Source of the DNA: Viscum album
Taxonomy: Eukaryota > Streptophyta > Magnoliopsida > Santalales > Viscaceae
Assembly: GCA_963277665.1 (NCBI GenBank)
Contig: OY728128.1
Span: 1,861,748,988 to 1,861,812,987, forward strand
DNA length: 64,000 nucleotides
Direction: 5' to 3'
Below, one piece after another: positions 63,391 through 64,000 of the stretch (positions are counted from its first letter, which is position 1; every line of letters begins with the position of its first letter). The notes below the pieces were generated by a model. The model was not told the origin of the DNA and did no database searches. It worked only from the letters and a program-made list of their open reading frames with translations. The position numbers and the translations under genes were made by a program.

Positions 63391-64000
63391 GACATAGATC
63401 ATATCTATAATCATCTCCGGAGCAATGTGGTCATAGGGCTCAGGTGTCTAGAGCTGTTCTTGTCCCTGTCCTCCTGCTCCCTGTGGTCAGGGTGGACCCA
63501 CTAGCTGTGGTGGTGGTAGAATCTCAAAACGTCACCCACTGCCTGCTACATGGCCAACTACTCTACCATTTCAGCCACCTTGTGGGTCTCATTTCACGAA
63601 CCTCTTCCTCTCCCTTAGTAGTCCTTCAACCATCTGTTGGTTTTCAGTACGAAGGTTTAGGCTGTCGTGAACCATATGAACCTACCCATCACACGAGTAA
63701 AACAGTGTACCCCTCGCCTGTCTCCATTAACCTTGTGAGCCTCACACCTCTGACCCTATGTCTTGGGGTCATCTACCAGAATGTCTTGTCCACTTGGACC
63801 TCTGTCTGATCTACCTACTGCCTTTTTCAGATGACTCAGCTACCTTTCATCTGGTGGTAGATCTCATTGTCGGTGCCGGTTTAGCAAGTAATATCTCCAC
63901 CAAATGTGCTCACTCAAGCACCCCAGCCAGCGTCGGAATGATGAGGGATACCATCGATGCTTGGATCTCCCATCAGAGATCAAGGTCAAAGGTTCATGTC
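63391..64000 (-). pseudogene. gag: Gag C-terminal part, element E, running off the window
   Basis: The position directly upstream of the protease on the minus strand makes this the Gag end. The reading is poor: Lys/Arg/Gly- and Thr-rich fragments such as EAHKVNGDRRG hint at a degraded CCHC knuckle region, and the stretch nearest the protease is Thr/Ser-rich, as linker sequence often is. A 121-codon open frame on the plus strand (63,444-63,809) is taken as a shadow. The rest of gag and the 5' LTR are beyond 64,000. Confidence 0.55.

Noticed and set aside
63444..63809. Plus-strand open frame of 121 codons
   Set aside because: It lies antisense in the gag region of element E and shows no domain. 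Hydrophobic Val/Leu runs arise from complementary codons of a charged protein.
1..64000. CRISPR array, bacterial operon, tRNA or rRNA genes, organelle insertion
   Set aside because: The tandem arrays found have no spacer pattern, no cloverleaf could be recognised, and nothing resembles plastid or mitochondrial genes. The window is nuclear plant repeat DNA.

Overview
The window looks like nuclear DNA of a seed plant with a large, old, retrotransposon-filled genome. It is very AT-rich and poor in CG dinucleotides, except for one GC-richer element at the right end. It holds Ty3/gypsy polyproteins of plant type, LTRs bounded by TGTAA...CA, and primer-binding sites resembling the initiator-tRNA-Met type. 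I see no intact host gene, tRNA, rRNA, CRISPR array or organelle insertion. The species cannot be named from the sequence. Stop codons inside recognisable reading frames mostly replace Trp, Gln or Arg codons, as expected from deamination of methylated cytosine.

Layout. (1) 1-8300: minus-strand LTR element of 'family A', with LTRs of about 3.5 kb (the left one cut by the window), a 2.5 kb interior without pol, and unrecognised reading frames on the minus strand. (2) 8300-13.4 kb: a short coding-like scrap next to the LTR, then featureless AT-rich DNA. (3) About 13.4-24.6 kb: a decayed minus-strand Ty3/gypsy element of 'family C', with giant LTRs that both carry a four-copy 35-bp tandem repeat. 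Its gag, protease, reverse transcriptase, RNase H and integrase can still be read between stops. (4) About 24.6-32.5 kb: a tentative plus-strand element 'D' with a Met-type PBS, a GC-rich SINE-like insert and an ORF related to one in family B. (5) 32.55-34.07 kb: an unrecognised, apparently intron-containing decayed gene on the plus strand. (6) 34-43.75 kb: mostly featureless AT-rich DNA with one coding-like segment near 38.1 kb. (7) 43.76-54.4 kb: plus-strand element of 'family B' with matching LTRs, TATA boxes, a 62-bp tandem array, a non-pol ORF and a clear polypurine tract. (8) 54.4-57.2 kb: a plus-strand family-A-like 5' LTR plus PBS, apparently inserted in the family B 3' LTR. (9) 57.2-64.0 kb: the youngest element, a minus-strand Ty3/gypsy 'E' inserted in (8). 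Its 2.8 kb LTR holds a GC-rich 19-bp minisatellite and is followed by integrase, RNase H, RT, protease and part of gag, running off the right edge.

The window therefore records successive insertions of large-LTR retrotransposons, with nesting order E into A-like into B. Families B and C share the start of their LTRs, and families A and C share a motif inside theirs, so most are probably one superfamily of autonomous (C, E) and pol-less (A, B, perhaps D) members. The letters A-E are labels for this report only. LTR edges not fixed by a polypurine tract, a PBS or the paired copy are approximate.
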